Counted from the first letter of the stretch, positions 1 to 8,557 are shown. The stretch is DNA of 55,863 bases from Akkermansiaceae bacterium (GCA_015062055.1 SUVK01000009.1:1-55863); one strand, 5' to 3'. The notes: generated from the sequence alone by a model not told the origin. Translations and numbers: made by a program.

Positions 1-10
1 GCGTCCACAA

Positions 11-40
11 GGGGGAAGGACTCATTGCCGTCCTTCCCCC
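11..40. terminator. Perfect 11-bp hairpin near window start
   Basis: Arms 11-21 and 30-40 are perfectly complementary (GGGGGAAGGAC / GTCCTTCCCCC) around an 8-base loop. There is no T-run on the plus side, so it may be a terminator without a good U-tract, or the end of a gene lying before the window. The rest of 1-183 holds no gene that I can recognise, only a short CTCC-TAT-GGAG stem at 75-85 followed by ACTTTTT. Confidence 0.5.
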
Positions 41-183
41 TATCCCCCATCCTGCTAGGGCAGTTTGGGCTCCTATGGAGACTTTTTGGGAGGGCTTTCG
101 GTGTCGCATTTGATTTTACAACTTGCAATAAGCCGTATGAATACAAGAATTTGCTTGCTTTTCGATTATTCTTGTGATAATGA

Positions 184-924
184 ATGAAAAGCGTGAATGC
201 CGTAATATCACAGTGGATTGGTAAAAGAGAGCACCAAGAGGATGCTTATTTGGTTCGGCACTATCCTGCCGGCACCTTGGCGGTTGTTTGTGATGGCATG
301 GGGGGGCATCAATTCGGCAATGTTGCCTCGCAAACCGCTGTAAAAGCTTTTGTTGAGGCTTTCAGTGAGGATGATGAAGGCCCTGTTTCGCTTCGCCTGA
401 GGGATGCTTTAGATGCAGCAAATGATGCCGTGCGCGAAGTGTTTAACCAAGCCGAGGCTTTTGGCGGTACCACATTGGTTGCAGCCTTTATCGGAGGGGG
501 CGTTTTGTGGTGGATAAGTGTAGGTGATTCTCCATTGTATTTATGGCGACATGGTAGATTGATTCGCCTCAATGAAGACCATTCTCTGCGTTCTGTCTAC
601 ATGCAATATGTTAAGTCGGGCTCGTTGACTTTTGAGGAGGCTCTTAACATGGGGCATTCGTTACGTTCTGCCGTGACCGGCGATGAGCTTGTTATTGTTG
701 ATGCACCGATGACCCCCTATCCTTTGCTGCCCGGAGACCGGGTATTGTTGACCTCCGACGGTTCGGATGATTTGCTGTATACGCCTGTATTGACTGATAC
801 GGTCAGGAATTTGATGGAGGACAGGAGTGGTAGTTTGTCTGCCCGAGTTGTTGAGGCCTGTCGTGCGTTGAATACTCCTTATGCCGATAATGTGACGGTA
901 ATAAGCATGGATTGGGATGCCTGA
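184..924 (+). CDS. PP2C-family serine/threonine protein phosphatase
   Basis: A soluble, single-domain metal-dependent phosphatase of the PP2C/Stp type, which removes phosphate from Ser/Thr residues of proteins. Family motifs are in order: REHQED (15-20, with the metal-binding Asp), CDGMGG (36-41), GGTT (94-97), TSDGSDD (around 193) and DNVTV (235-239). At 246 aa it has the usual bacterial PP2C length and no sensor or membrane segment, so the partner kinase must be elsewhere. The start is uncertain: a -10-like GATAAT ends at 181, only two bases before the ATG at 184. A GTG at 193 would fit the short-leader pattern seen elsewhere in this window and removes only three residues. It is probably co-transcribed with the superoxide dismutase 47 bases downstream. 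Confidence 0.88.
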   Translation: MKSVNAVISQWIGKREHQEDAYLVRHYPAGTLAVVCDGMGGHQFGNVASQTAVKAFVEAFSEDDEGPVSLRLRDALDAANDAVREVFNQAEAFGGTTLVAAFIGGGVLWWISVGDSPLYLWRHGRLIRLNEDHSLRSVYMQYVKSGSLTFEEALNMGHSLRSAVTGDELVIVDAPMTPYPLLPGDRVLLTSDGSDDLLYTPVLTDTVRNLMEDRSGSLSARVVEACRALNTPYADNVTVISMDWDA

Positions 925-971
925 TTCTACCGATTATTGAAAAATCGTAGGCTGCGCAGTGTCCCATCTGT

Positions 972-1616
972 ATGAACAGTATATGTCTTACACATGGATA
1001 TGCTGATGGTCACTATGTGCTGCCGCCTCTGCCTTATGATGTGTCGGAGTTGGAGCAATTGGTGGGCTCAGAAACATTATTGCTGCACCATGATAAACAC
1101 CATGCCGCTTATGTTGCCGGTGCCAATGCCGCAGCCGATGAGTTGAAAAAGATAAACAATGGAACACTCCCGCTTCAGTGTGCTGCCGACATTACTCAAA
1201 AGTTGGCCTTTCATCTGGGAGGGCATCTTTTGCATACGCTCTATTGGCACAATATGGTAGGTTCTCCGTCCGGCTTGCCGCAAGGGGAATTGGCATTGGT
1301 TATCGAACGCAGCTTCGGCAGTTTTGACTCGTTCTGTAAACTATTCAGTACTATTGCCGAGAGTGTACAGGGTAGTGGTTGGGCCGTGTTGGGGGTAGAC
1401 CCCGTGAGCAGAGGGTTGATGATATGTGGAATCAAGCGACACCAAGATGCGCTGGTCCCCGGGTTTTTCCCGTTGTTGGCCTGCGATGTGTGGGAGCATG
1501 CCTACTATTTGAAATGGAAGAATAATCGCAAAGGGTATGTAGAAGCCTTTATGCAACATATCAATTGGGATAGTGTATCAGAACTTTTTGAACAATCATA
1601 TTGTCATGAATGCTGA
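972..1616 (+). CDS. Superoxide dismutase, Fe/Mn family
   Basis: Converts superoxide to hydrogen peroxide and oxygen. The 214-aa protein keeps the metal ligands of the Fe/Mn fold: the HHDKHH block (39-44), His85 in HLGGHLLH, Asp172 and His176 in DVWEHAYY. The N-terminal PPLPYD (18-23) is the usual family start, but here about 15 extra residues precede it. No clear signal peptide is seen, so it is probably cytoplasmic. I cannot tell Fe from Mn by eye. It lies between the PP2C gene and an HdeD-like gene whose start overlaps its 3-prime end, so the three probably form one operon linked to stress. Confidence 0.9.
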   Translation: MNSICLTHGYADGHYVLPPLPYDVSELEQLVGSETLLLHHDKHHAAYVAGANAAADELKKINNGTLPLQCAADITQKLAFHLGGHLLHTLYWHNMVGSPSGLPQGELALVIERSFGSFDSFCKLFSTIAESVQGSGWAVLGVDPVSRGLMICGIKRHQDALVPGFFPLLACDVWEHAYYLKWKNNRKGYVEAFMQHINWDSVSELFEQSYCHEC

Positions 1617-2142
1617 ATCAAAAGTGAATCGGGTTGTAGGCAACTCGTGGTTTGCCGCCATTTTGGCCGTGTTGGAGTTAATCTTGGGATTCTTGATGCT
1701 GAGCTTTCCCTTTATCCTGGGAGCTGCCGCTATTTGGGTAGCCGGTTTTGCGCTTATTGTAATTGGATTGGTTCATATATGGAACTGTGTATCGCGCCGT
1801 GGGCATCGTATTTGGAATCTGATATCGGGCTGCCTCTATATTGTAGCAGGTTCCGTAATGGTGCTGTTGCCCTTAGCCTCGTTATCGCTCATTACCTTGA
1901 TAATTGGTTTGGCTTTGCTGGTGGGTGGTATTCTGCGTTTGATAGTCGCTATAAGTATGTGCCGTCAAATAGGCAGCGCTTGGCGATTCTTTAATGCTAT
2001 TGTCTCCCTGATACTGGGCGCCATGGTGGTGTGGAGCTGGCCTGCCTCGTCATTGTGGTTGGTGGGTACCATTATTGCCATCGAAATGATATTTTCAGGC
2101 TGGTCGTTGCTCTTTATATCATTAGTGCCTAAAGAAAAATAA
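1606..2142 (+). CDS. HdeD-like (DUF308) membrane protein
   Basis: A 178-residue integral membrane protein with about six hydrophobic helices in three hairpins, matching the HdeD/DUF308 architecture (E. coli HdeD is an acid-resistance membrane protein; the molecular role is unknown). I place the start at ATG 1606 (MNAESKVNRV), inside the last codons of the superoxide dismutase gene. The frame is open from 1573, but that would add a hydrophilic stretch not typical of the family. The 11-base overlap suggests translational coupling. A bidirectional terminator follows at 2160. Confidence 0.75.
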   Translation: MNAESKVNRVVGNSWFAAILAVLELILGFLMLSFPFILGAAAIWVAGFALIVIGLVHIWNCVSRRGHRIWNLISGCLYIVAGSVMVLLPLASLSLITLIIGLALLVGGILRLIVAISMCRQIGSAWRFFNAIVSLILGAMVVWSWPASSLWLVGTIIAIEMIFSGWSLLFISLVPKEK

Positions 2143-2159
2143 CGGAGGCATTGAAGAGT

Positions 2160-2198
2160 AAAACCGCCGTCTTCTCGAGGAATGAGGACGGCGGTTTT
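2160..2198. terminator. Bidirectional intrinsic terminator
   Basis: Arms 2160-2171 and 2187-2198 form a perfect 12-bp stem, AAAACCGCCGTC with its complement, giving a T-run on both strands. It lies between two convergent genes, the HdeD-like gene on plus and the NadE-like gene on minus, and can serve both. Confidence 0.85.
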
Positions 2199-2220
2199 CC
2201 GTATAAACGGTGTAGTTAAA

Positions 2221-3696
2221 TCAGTCGTTGAGTCGGTGGTGAGTCGGGTAATGTTTGCGCTCACTCTTTTTATCAACGAAGAGAACGGGAGGAATCTGTG
2301 TCCGTTTTTGAGCAGAAGCAATGATGCGGCGTTGCACCATGCGTATATCATCTTCTTTAAAGGGGCACACGTAGTCGTGCAACAAAGCCCCGGCGCTTAT
2401 GTTGTTATCCGCCAATTCATGAATGATACGGTCTTGCTCCGGGTGGGTCGGCTCGTTAAGTGTCCCGAATAAGGCTGCATATTTTTCGCTGAAGTATTGG
2501 CTGAGCAGATAGGTATCCATCTCATACATGTTGCCCAGGGGGGCAAGATAGCCGGCGGTGTTGCCATAGAGTACAAATTGGTTCAGCATTAAATCGTGAC
2601 GTGTGATGCAGCTCAACGGCATGAGCGCGTGTTGGTCTGCATAGGTGGTCATCATCGCTGCTTGTAGGCGGACGCGTAGTATATCTTGAGCCGATATATC
2701 GCTTGAGTTCGCAATCCGGGCCGACACATTGTCCAAGGCCAATGCTTTGACGTTGATATTGAGAATATCGGCACAGCGCGTGTTGTTGCAAAATGTGAGA
2801 CCATGTACGTTGGCGGCGCCGAGTGCTTCTGCACAAAGGATTGCAAGCAGGTATGATTGTGGTTCGTCCAATAGGATGCAGGCGCCGAGGTATCCATTTT
2901 GATGCACTGTGTCACGTATGCCTCGCTCAAGTGCCAGGGCTAACAATTCTTCATCTTGTGGTATCGCTTTTGCATTGCCGCCCGCTCCGAGGGATACCGC
3001 GCGATTGGCTGTCTCAAAAAACGGTAACCTTGTATGCGTTTTGTTGCCCGGCAGGTAAATGCCCGAGCCCCCGGCGTAAATTTCTCCGTCAACGGTGCCG
3101 ACGTGGTGCACGCATACTACAGGCACGTCATTGGTATTTGCCTCCCATCGGCGATTTGTTTCGTCATCTTTTGCTGCATTCGCGTACCATGATTGCGTGG
3201 CGAGGTGTACGATGATATCGGGGTTCATGTCATCTATGATGACTACCTCTTCATCGACGTCTACATATACCTCCGCCCCGTTAATGTCAACGGTTTCACC
3301 GTTTTCGAGCTCGGTGATGCTGTTGTTTTCCAGTAAGTAGGGGACGATAACACCATGTTGCGTTTGTGGGCCGGTATAGTCATCCTCCTCGTCGTCATCT
3401 GCAGTAAACAGCTCGGGCATGGGGGCGTAGGCTCCCAGTATCAGCGGTGTGCTGCCGAGCTCTTGGCTCAGGGCATCGAGTGCTGCCTCCGTTTGCTGAA
3501 GAAACGAGTGGCGATCTGCCAAATCTTGCAGGCCGGCACCACAAAGTGAATATGCCGGGGCAATAATGATATTTGCGCCGTGGTCTAAACATTCACGATA
3601 TCCTTGTACGATTTGCCGAAGATTTCGAGAAAGGTCAGCCGTAAGTGGTGCGTTTTGGATGATGCCTATTTTGATGTTACTGGTCATGCTGCTCAT
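2221..3696 (-). CDS. NAD synthetase-like protein with degenerate active sites
   Basis: A 491-aa protein laid out like glutamine-dependent NAD synthetase: an N-terminal nitrilase-fold amidase (about 8-265) and a C-terminal synthetase domain (about 266-491). Family anchors survive: IGIIQN at the start, DVPVVCVHHVG, ALGAANV, YGNTAGYLAPL (for YGDMAGG.APL) and QKRTQIPP near the end. The catalytic parts do not. The amidase Glu motif PELALSGY reads PAYSLCGA, the Cys motif ICED reads IIDD, the Lys segment has no Lys, the P-loop SGGxDS reads LDEPQS and TGNKSE reads CITRHD. About 35 residues of the synthetase domain also seem absent. The frame is intact, so this looks like a pseudoenzyme with an unknown role, not a decayed gene. 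ATG 3687 (MTSNIK) is an alternative start. Confidence 0.72.
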   Translation of the reverse strand: MSSMTSNIKIGIIQNAPLTADLSRNLRQIVQGYRECLDHGANIIIAPAYSLCGAGLQDLADRHSFLQQTEAALDALSQELGSTPLILGAYAPMPELFTADDDEEDDYTGPQTQHGVIVPYLLENNSITELENGETVDINGAEVYVDVDEEVVIIDDMNPDIIVHLATQSWYANAAKDDETNRRWEANTNDVPVVCVHHVGTVDGEIYAGGSGIYLPGNKTHTRLPFFETANRAVSLGAGGNAKAIPQDEELLALALERGIRDTVHQNGYLGACILLDEPQSYLLAILCAEALGAANVHGLTFCNNTRCADILNINVKALALDNVSARIANSSDISAQDILRVRLQAAMMTTYADQHALMPLSCITRHDLMLNQFVLYGNTAGYLAPLGNMYEMDTYLLSQYFSEKYAALFGTLNEPTHPEQDRIIHELADNNISAGALLHDYVCPFKEDDIRMVQRRIIASAQKRTQIPPVLFVDKKSERKHYPTHHRLND

Positions 3697-3780
3697 GGTA
3701 TGTGTGCGAGGCGCTATGCTGTCCTATTTTTGCAAAAAATGCAAGTTTAATCTAATAATTTTTTCGTATAATAATGCGCA

Positions 3781-3814
3781 CAAAGCCGCGCCCCGATAAA
3801 GGAGCGCGGCTTTG
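3781..3814 (-). terminator. Intrinsic terminator of the acyl-CoA synthetase gene
   Basis: An 11-bp stem, CAAAGCCGCGC at 3781-3791 with its complement at 3804-3814, lies 21 bases past the stop codon of the minus-strand gene. On the minus strand the right arm ends in CTTTG, and the tail is only moderately T-rich. Confidence 0.7.
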
Positions 3815-3835
3815 AAAGTATTTGCTTGTTGCAGA

Positions 3836-5917
3836 TTACTTCAAAATCATCTTGAAGTCTACAACAACGGCGCGGTCGGCTGTTACGAGCACGGGGTTGC
3901 CGTCGATTGCAGTAATCTCGGGAATCTCGAGAACGAGCTTCTGTACCTTTGCCAGAGTGTCGGCCAGCGGGCCCACTGCCTTGGGTGCCTCGCCACGTAC
4001 ACCGTTAAGAATGGTGCCTACCTTGGTCTCCTTAATCATGTCGGAGAAATCGTCGGCCGGCAGAATGCGCATGGTGGTGTCGCGCATTACCTCGGTGTAG
4101 ATACCACCGGTGCCGAATACCATCACGCGACCGAAGTTCTTGTCGGAGTTCACACCGATAATGGTTTCGGTTGCTTTGGTAATCATCTCTTGGATAAGTA
4201 CGGATGCACCCTTGAGGTTGAACTTGGTAATGGAACCCCACAGGCCCTCCCAAGCCTCGGTGAAGGAAGCCTCATCGTTGATGTTGAGGTAAATACCTTT
4301 CATCTCGGTCTTGTGCAGAGCATCGGGAGCAGAGAGCTTGAGAACCACGGCGTTCGGGAAGATGGTCTTGCAGAAAGCAAGGGCTTCTTCCTTGTCGGTG
4401 AAGTTACCGCACTTCGGGTAATCGATGCCGTAGTGGTCCATGAGCATGTTCACGGTCTCTTGGGGCAGGGAGGCCAAACCGGCTTCCTTGGCAGAGGTGA
4501 CAGCTGCCTTGATTTCGGCAGGTACTTCACCGGTCTCGCAGGTGGCAAGCTTCTTGCCGCGGAATGCCATCTGAGCCTTGAGCAGACCCAGCAAGCGAAC
4601 GATGTCGGCCGGATATTCGTAGTTGAGAATCTTGGCCTTGTCGAGAAGTACGCGACCTTCGTCTACACGGGCTCCACCCACGAAAGAGCAGTAGATGTTG
4701 ACGTCGGGGTACTGCGGTGCCAGCTTGATGACTGCTTCGGCGGTGCCGGGGCAATCGGTTACACGCTGCGGGGTGAGAAGTACGAGAATGTTCTTGTACT
4801 CGCCGCTCTCGCAAAGTACCTTGAGGGCTGCTTCGTAGCGGTCGGCCTTGGCATCGCCCACTACGTCGATGGGGTTGCCGAGGGAGGCTTCGGGGGTGAG
4901 TACGGCACGCAGCGCCTCAATGGTCTTTTCGCTCGGGCGGGCAAGGTCCAAACCGGCTTCTTCGCAAAGGTCGGAGGTAAGTACGCCCACGCCACCGGCA
5001 TTGGTGAGTACGGCTACCTGACCGTCGAACTGGTTGTGGTTGCAGTATTGCAGTACCTCAAGCAGGCCGAAGAGCTCGCGGTCGTTATAGGCCTGAATGG
5101 CACCGGCACCCTGAAGTGCCATCTCGAGCACGCGGTAGTTCGGGGCAAGTGAGCCGGTGTGAGAAAGTGAGGCTGCCTGAGCTTTGGCGCTCTTGCCGGG
5201 CTCCATAATCACGCAGGGCTTGGTGTCGGATACCTCCTTAATAACTTTGAGGAACTCCTTGCCGTTCTTGAGAGACTCAAGATAGAATACGAAAGCGTTG
5301 GTGTTGGGGTCGTCCTTAAGGGCGGCAAGCAGGGCATCTTCACCCATAACGGCTTTGTTGCCGATGGAGATGAAGTGAGAGAAACCGATGCCTTTACCGG
5401 CAGCCCAGTCCATGATGGCAGAGCAGTATGCGCCGGACTGAGAAACGAAAGCAACGTTGCCGCGGGCAGGGAAACCATCAGCGAAAGAGGCATTTACGTT
5501 GTCGAAAGTGGAGATGTGGCCAAGGCAGTTCGGACCAAGCAGGTTGATGCCGTTGTCAAGGCACTTCTGAGCAATGCGTTTCTCGAGCTCCTTTTCACCA
5601 ACCTCGGCAAAACCGGCAGTGATGATGGAGATGTTCTTGGTGCCATTAGCTATGCAGGCGTCCACAACAGGCTCAGTGAATCGAGCAGGTACGAGGATGA
5701 CTACAAGGTCCATCGGCTCGGGCAGGGTGTCGACACTGGCGTAGCAGGGCTTGCCGCACAGTTCTTGGCCGGCCATCTTGGGGTTTACACCGTAAAGGTT
5801 GCCCTTATAGTCAGCAGCAATGATGTTGTTGAATACAACGGCGCCCAGTTTCGAGGGGTCGGCAGATACGCCGACTACGGCAATGCTCTTCGGATTGAAG
5901 AATGATTCGAGTGACAT
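3836..5917 (-). CDS. ADP-forming acetate/acyl-CoA synthetase (fused alpha-beta)
   Basis: Interconverts acyl-CoA plus ADP and phosphate with the free acid, CoA and ATP; in fermenters it yields ATP from acetyl-CoA. The 693-aa product (from ATG 5917, MSLESFFNP) has the CoA-binding Rossmann domain first (SIAVVGVSADPSKLG, near 10-25), succinyl-CoA-ligase-like domains with the phosphorylated-His motif SLSHTGSLA, then a C-terminal ATP-grasp domain (from about 470) ending in the segment FGTGGIYTEV. This is the alpha-beta fused form. The frame is open 75 bases further upstream, but that region contains the promoter (-35 TTGAAA at 5987-5992, -10 TAGAAT at 5964-5969), so 5917 is the better start. It is probably monocistronic, with its own promoter and terminator. 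Confidence 0.9.
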   Translation of the reverse strand: MSLESFFNPKSIAVVGVSADPSKLGAVVFNNIIAADYKGNLYGVNPKMAGQELCGKPCYASVDTLPEPMDLVVILVPARFTEPVVDACIANGTKNISIITAGFAEVGEKELEKRIAQKCLDNGINLLGPNCLGHISTFDNVNASFADGFPARGNVAFVSQSGAYCSAIMDWAAGKGIGFSHFISIGNKAVMGEDALLAALKDDPNTNAFVFYLESLKNGKEFLKVIKEVSDTKPCVIMEPGKSAKAQAASLSHTGSLAPNYRVLEMALQGAGAIQAYNDRELFGLLEVLQYCNHNQFDGQVAVLTNAGGVGVLTSDLCEEAGLDLARPSEKTIEALRAVLTPEASLGNPIDVVGDAKADRYEAALKVLCESGEYKNILVLLTPQRVTDCPGTAEAVIKLAPQYPDVNIYCSFVGGARVDEGRVLLDKAKILNYEYPADIVRLLGLLKAQMAFRGKKLATCETGEVPAEIKAAVTSAKEAGLASLPQETVNMLMDHYGIDYPKCGNFTDKEEALAFCKTIFPNAVVLKLSAPDALHKTEMKGIYLNINDEASFTEAWEGLWGSITKFNLKGASVLIQEMITKATETIIGVNSDKNFGRVMVFGTGGIYTEVMRDTTMRILPADDFSDMIKETKVGTILNGVRGEAPKAVGPLADTLAKVQKLVLEIPEITAIDGNPVLVTADRAVVVDFKMILK

Positions 5918-5963
5918 AGTATAATAGCGTTGTGAAATTGTTGCCTGTATAGGCTCTACAGCT

Positions 5964-5992
5964 ATTCTAGCACTTTTGTCGTTGCTTTTCAA
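5964..5992 (-). promoter_or_regulatory. Sigma70-like promoter of the acyl-CoA synthetase gene
   Basis: Minus strand: -35 TTGAAA (5992-5987), 17-base spacer, -10 TAGAAT (5969-5964). Predicted transcription start is near 5957, giving a leader of about 40 bases. Confidence 0.65.
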
Positions 5993-6029
5993 GTATCTTT
6001 CGCTTCTTTATGCTGATTTTAACACGAAA

Positions 6030-6060
6030 ACCCCCCGGCAGATAGCGTCTGTCGGGGGGT
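6030..6060 (-). terminator. Intrinsic terminator of coaE-rho
   Basis: A 13-bp stem (6030-6042 with 6048-6060, one G-T pair) with a 5-base loop. On the minus strand it ends GGGGGG followed by TTTT. It lies 25 bases after the stop codon of the Rho fusion gene. Confidence 0.88.
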
Positions 6061-6085
6061 AGAGTAAACTCTATCTTGCGCTATT

Positions 6086-7975
6086 TTACTTAATGCCGCT
6101 TATCAGCAACTCTGCATTATTTTGGGTGCGCTTAATGTTTTTGAGCAGTGTTTCGAGGGCTTCCCACCCGGGCATGGATGCTAACTGGCGGCGCAACTGC
6201 TGAATGCGGGTGAACTCGTCGGGGTGGTAGAGACGGTCGTCATTGCGAGTGCCGCTTTGTGCAATGGAGATAGCGGGGTAGATACGGCGCTCGGACAGCT
6301 CGCGGTCTAAGCGAATCTCCATGTTACCCGTGCCCTTAAATTCCTCGAAGATGATTTCATCCATACGAGACTCTGTATCGACCAAACACGTTGCAATAAT
6401 GGTAAGGCTGCCCCCCTCTTCCACATTACGTGCAGCGCCGAAGAATTTGCGGGGGCGCTCCAACGCATTGGAGCCGAGGCCACCGGACATGATGCGCCCG
6501 CCGACTTGGTTGGCATTGTACCCGCGAGAAAGGCGGGTGAGGGAGTCGAGCATGATGATAACGTTCTTACCCTGTTCCACCAAACGACGGGCTCGCTCGA
6601 GCACAAAGTCGCTGAGTTGAGCATGGCGCTTAGAGGGCTCATCGAACGTGGAGGCGTATACCGGGGCGTCCACCGATTCCTCAAAATCCGTTACCTCTTC
6701 GGGACGTTCATCCAGCAAGAGTATCAACAGCTCGGCATCGGGATAATTGGCGCGAATGGATTTTGCCATGCCTTTGAGCAATACTGTCTTGCCACCGCGA
6801 GGCGGGGCAACAATAAGGGCTCTTTGTCCCATGCCCAGCGGTGTAATCAAATCGAGTACACGCATGGCGGGAAGTTTGAGCTCGGGGCATTCCAGCATCA
6901 GTCGCTCTCTGGGGAAAAGCGGAGTGAGCTGGTCGAAGTCTTTGAATTGCGTGAATTGTTTGGCCAGTATGCCCTCAATTTCAATAACTTCGGAGGCTCT
7001 CAGATTGCGGTTTGCTTTGTTGCTTTGTTCTTGCGACAAACGTACCTTTATCTTATTGCCCGGGCGCAAGTTGTAGCGACGTATGGCTTCGGGCATGATT
7101 AAGATGTCGTCTTTAGCGTGGCGGAAACTACGTTGCTCGTCACGCAGCAGCACATTGCCATCTCTTGTGAAATCGAGCACACCGGTAACGTACACCTGAT
7201 TACCGAGCTTGGCATAGGCTTTCGCGAGTTCCAATACGATTTCGGGGCGGGTAAGTCCGGCGGTGCTTTGTTTGAGCGAGCCGAGGGCTGTTTTTTGCAA
7301 CTCGTTAAGGGGGAGCGCACGAAGCTGGTTGATGTCGATAATGGTGGTGTGTGCTTGCACCGCTTCGGCATCTTTTGCCAGTTCAGACGTGAAGAAGTAC
7401 TGTACTTGTGCACGCAAGATTTCCTTAGACCCCTCATTCCAGAAGACAGTGGCGGATTTGTCAATCTTCTCCTGCGTGGGCATTTGCGCTGCAATCATGG
7501 CTTCTGCTTCATCTCTGCTGAAACCATCGCGCTCCATTATGCGGCGTATTTGCGTTTCGGGGGTGGTGGCAGCCAAGCACACGCGGTCGGCTTTAAACTC
7601 GACCGGACTCTCAAAATACAGAGGAATATCAATGATAAAGGTATGCACGGCTTCGCTGTTACGTGCTGCTACCTGTGCATCGTGGCACATTTGTGCAATT
7701 TTGGGGTGCACAACTTCATTGAGTTTACGGCGGCCATCGGGGTCATTGCGCACTATGTCTCGCAATAAATCCTTGTTGACGGAGCCGTTTGCGTTGAGTG
7801 CGTTTTCTCCGAATGCCGTTACAAGGTCTCGAGAGAGTCTGCCGGTTTCTTGCAACGTTTCCACTGCTTTATCACAGTCAAACACTTCTACACCTCTGCC
7901 ACCTATCTCGGTAAGCATCTCAACAACGGTGGATTTGCCCGAGGCTATGCCTCCTGTTACAACAATTACCTTCAC
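6086..7975 (-). CDS. rho: Dephospho-CoA kinase / transcription terminator Rho fusion protein
   Basis: One 629-aa frame carries two complete domains. Residues 1 to about 205 are dephospho-CoA kinase (last step of CoA synthesis): P-loop GGIASGKST (8-16), FDCDKAV, and the lid region RRIMERDGFSRDEAEAM. From about 230 to the end is Rho, the RNA-dependent helicase ending transcripts: the RNA-binding domain, P-loop PPRGGKT (usual form PPKAGKT), LLDERPEEVTDF, the LDSLTRLSRGYN block and ERRIYPAI. No stop or shift separates them. The start is GTG 7975, eight bases after the -10 box TAGTAT, so the mRNA is nearly leaderless. A strong terminator follows at 6030. Fusing CoA synthesis to transcription termination is unusual; splitting after translation cannot be excluded. 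Confidence 0.9.
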   Translation of the reverse strand: MKVIVVTGGIASGKSTVVEMLTEIGGRGVEVFDCDKAVETLQETGRLSRDLVTAFGENALNANGSVNKDLLRDIVRNDPDGRRKLNEVVHPKIAQMCHDAQVAARNSEAVHTFIIDIPLYFESPVEFKADRVCLAATTPETQIRRIMERDGFSRDEAEAMIAAQMPTQEKIDKSATVFWNEGSKEILRAQVQYFFTSELAKDAEAVQAHTTIIDINQLRALPLNELQKTALGSLKQSTAGLTRPEIVLELAKAYAKLGNQVYVTGVLDFTRDGNVLLRDEQRSFRHAKDDILIMPEAIRRYNLRPGNKIKVRLSQEQSNKANRNLRASEVIEIEGILAKQFTQFKDFDQLTPLFPRERLMLECPELKLPAMRVLDLITPLGMGQRALIVAPPRGGKTVLLKGMAKSIRANYPDAELLILLLDERPEEVTDFEESVDAPVYASTFDEPSKRHAQLSDFVLERARRLVEQGKNVIIMLDSLTRLSRGYNANQVGGRIMSGGLGSNALERPRKFFGAARNVEEGGSLTIIATCLVDTESRMDEIIFEEFKGTGNMEIRLDRELSERRIYPAISIAQSGTRNDDRLYHPDEFTRIQQLRRQLASMPGWEALETLLKNIKRTQNNAELLISGIK

Positions 7976-7983
7976 GGGGGCAG

Positions 7984-8012
7984 ATACTACCAGCTTTACG
8001 CTGCTTTTTCAA
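7984..8012 (-). promoter_or_regulatory. Promoter of coaE-rho, nearly leaderless
   Basis: Minus strand: -35 TTGAAA (8012-8007), 17-base spacer, -10 TAGTAT (7989-7984). The GTG start codon begins 8 bases after the -10 box, so the 5-prime leader would be 0-2 bases. Confidence 0.65.
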
Positions 8013-8055
8013 GCTCAAAGCGTGTACGTTGCTTATTTTTGATAATTCGGGGGGT

Positions 8056-8431
8056 GCCGTTCGGGTTCTGTAAGCCGGATTCTGTCCACCCTTGCAGGCT
8101 GTGTGGCCATTTTTCTCACGTCCGTGTGGGCGTGCCCTGCGTTTATAGCAGGGTGCAACTAATACCCGGGGATTCTGAGCGGGCAGGCGACCCTTCCCCT
8201 GTTCGTCTTGCATCGCGCGGGGTTTTCCGTGCCTCCGTCGTTACCTTCGGAGCGGTGGGCTCTTACCCCACCTTTTCACCCTTACCCTTATGGGCGGTTT
8301 GTTTTCTGTGGCACTTTCCGTCCACCCGGCATTGGCTCCGGGTGTCTCCCCTTTTCAGAGGACACGCTGCCTTATGATGTCCGGACTTTCCTCTATATAT
8401 GAAATACAGCGACCACCCGAACCCGAACGGC
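8056..8431 (-). ncRNA. rnpB: RNase P RNA, bacterial class A
   Basis: The catalytic RNA that trims the 5-prime leader from tRNA precursors. The minus strand reads GAGGAAAGTCCGGAC near the 5-prime end (about 8380-8395), the hallmark conserved region I, and ends with the typical AGAATCCGGCTTACAGAACC. Helix P1 is 12 bp and perfect: 8420-8431 pairs with 8056-8067. The length of about 376 bases fits class A. A promoter lies upstream (-35 TTGCAA at 8461-8466, -10 TAGAGT at 8438-8443). Open frames crossing this region are spurious. Confidence 0.95.
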
Positions 8432-8437
8432 CGGGAA

Positions 8438-8466
8438 ACTCTACACCAATGCCGTGTCTTTTGCAA
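8438..8466 (-). promoter_or_regulatory. Promoter of rnpB
   Basis: Minus strand: -35 TTGCAA (8466-8461), 17-base spacer, -10 TAGAGT (8443-8438). The predicted start at about 8431 coincides with the first base of helix P1, which supports both calls. Confidence 0.7.
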
Positions 8467-8519
8467 GTCTAAACTGTGTGTTTTACAGTGTAAATATGGT
8501 ATTGATTTGCAAAATAACC

Positions 8520-8548
8520 TTGCCAGTGAGAGGGATTTGCTGCATAAT
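8520..8548 (+). promoter_or_regulatory. Promoter of the squalene/phytoene synthase gene, nearly leaderless
   Basis: -35 TTGCCA (8520-8525), 17-base spacer, -10 CATAAT (8543-8548); the ATG follows after 9 bases. Confidence 0.6.
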
Positions 8549-8557
8549 GCCTGTGTA

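Noticed and set aside
1..183. Small RNA or 3-prime end of a structured RNA
   Set aside because: Only one clear hairpin (11-40). No conserved RNA motif such as tmRNA, SRP RNA or 6S RNA was recognised.
3731..3745. TTGCA-AAAAA-TGCAA inverted repeat upstream of the NadE-like gene as an operator
   Set aside because: Short arms in an AT-rich stretch and no convincing promoter next to it; chance cannot be excluded.
3812..5152. 446-codon open frame on the plus strand
   Set aside because: It is antisense to the ADP-forming acyl-CoA synthetase, whose motifs are unmistakable. The strong codon bias of that gene removes stops on the other strand; the translated product has no recognisable family features.
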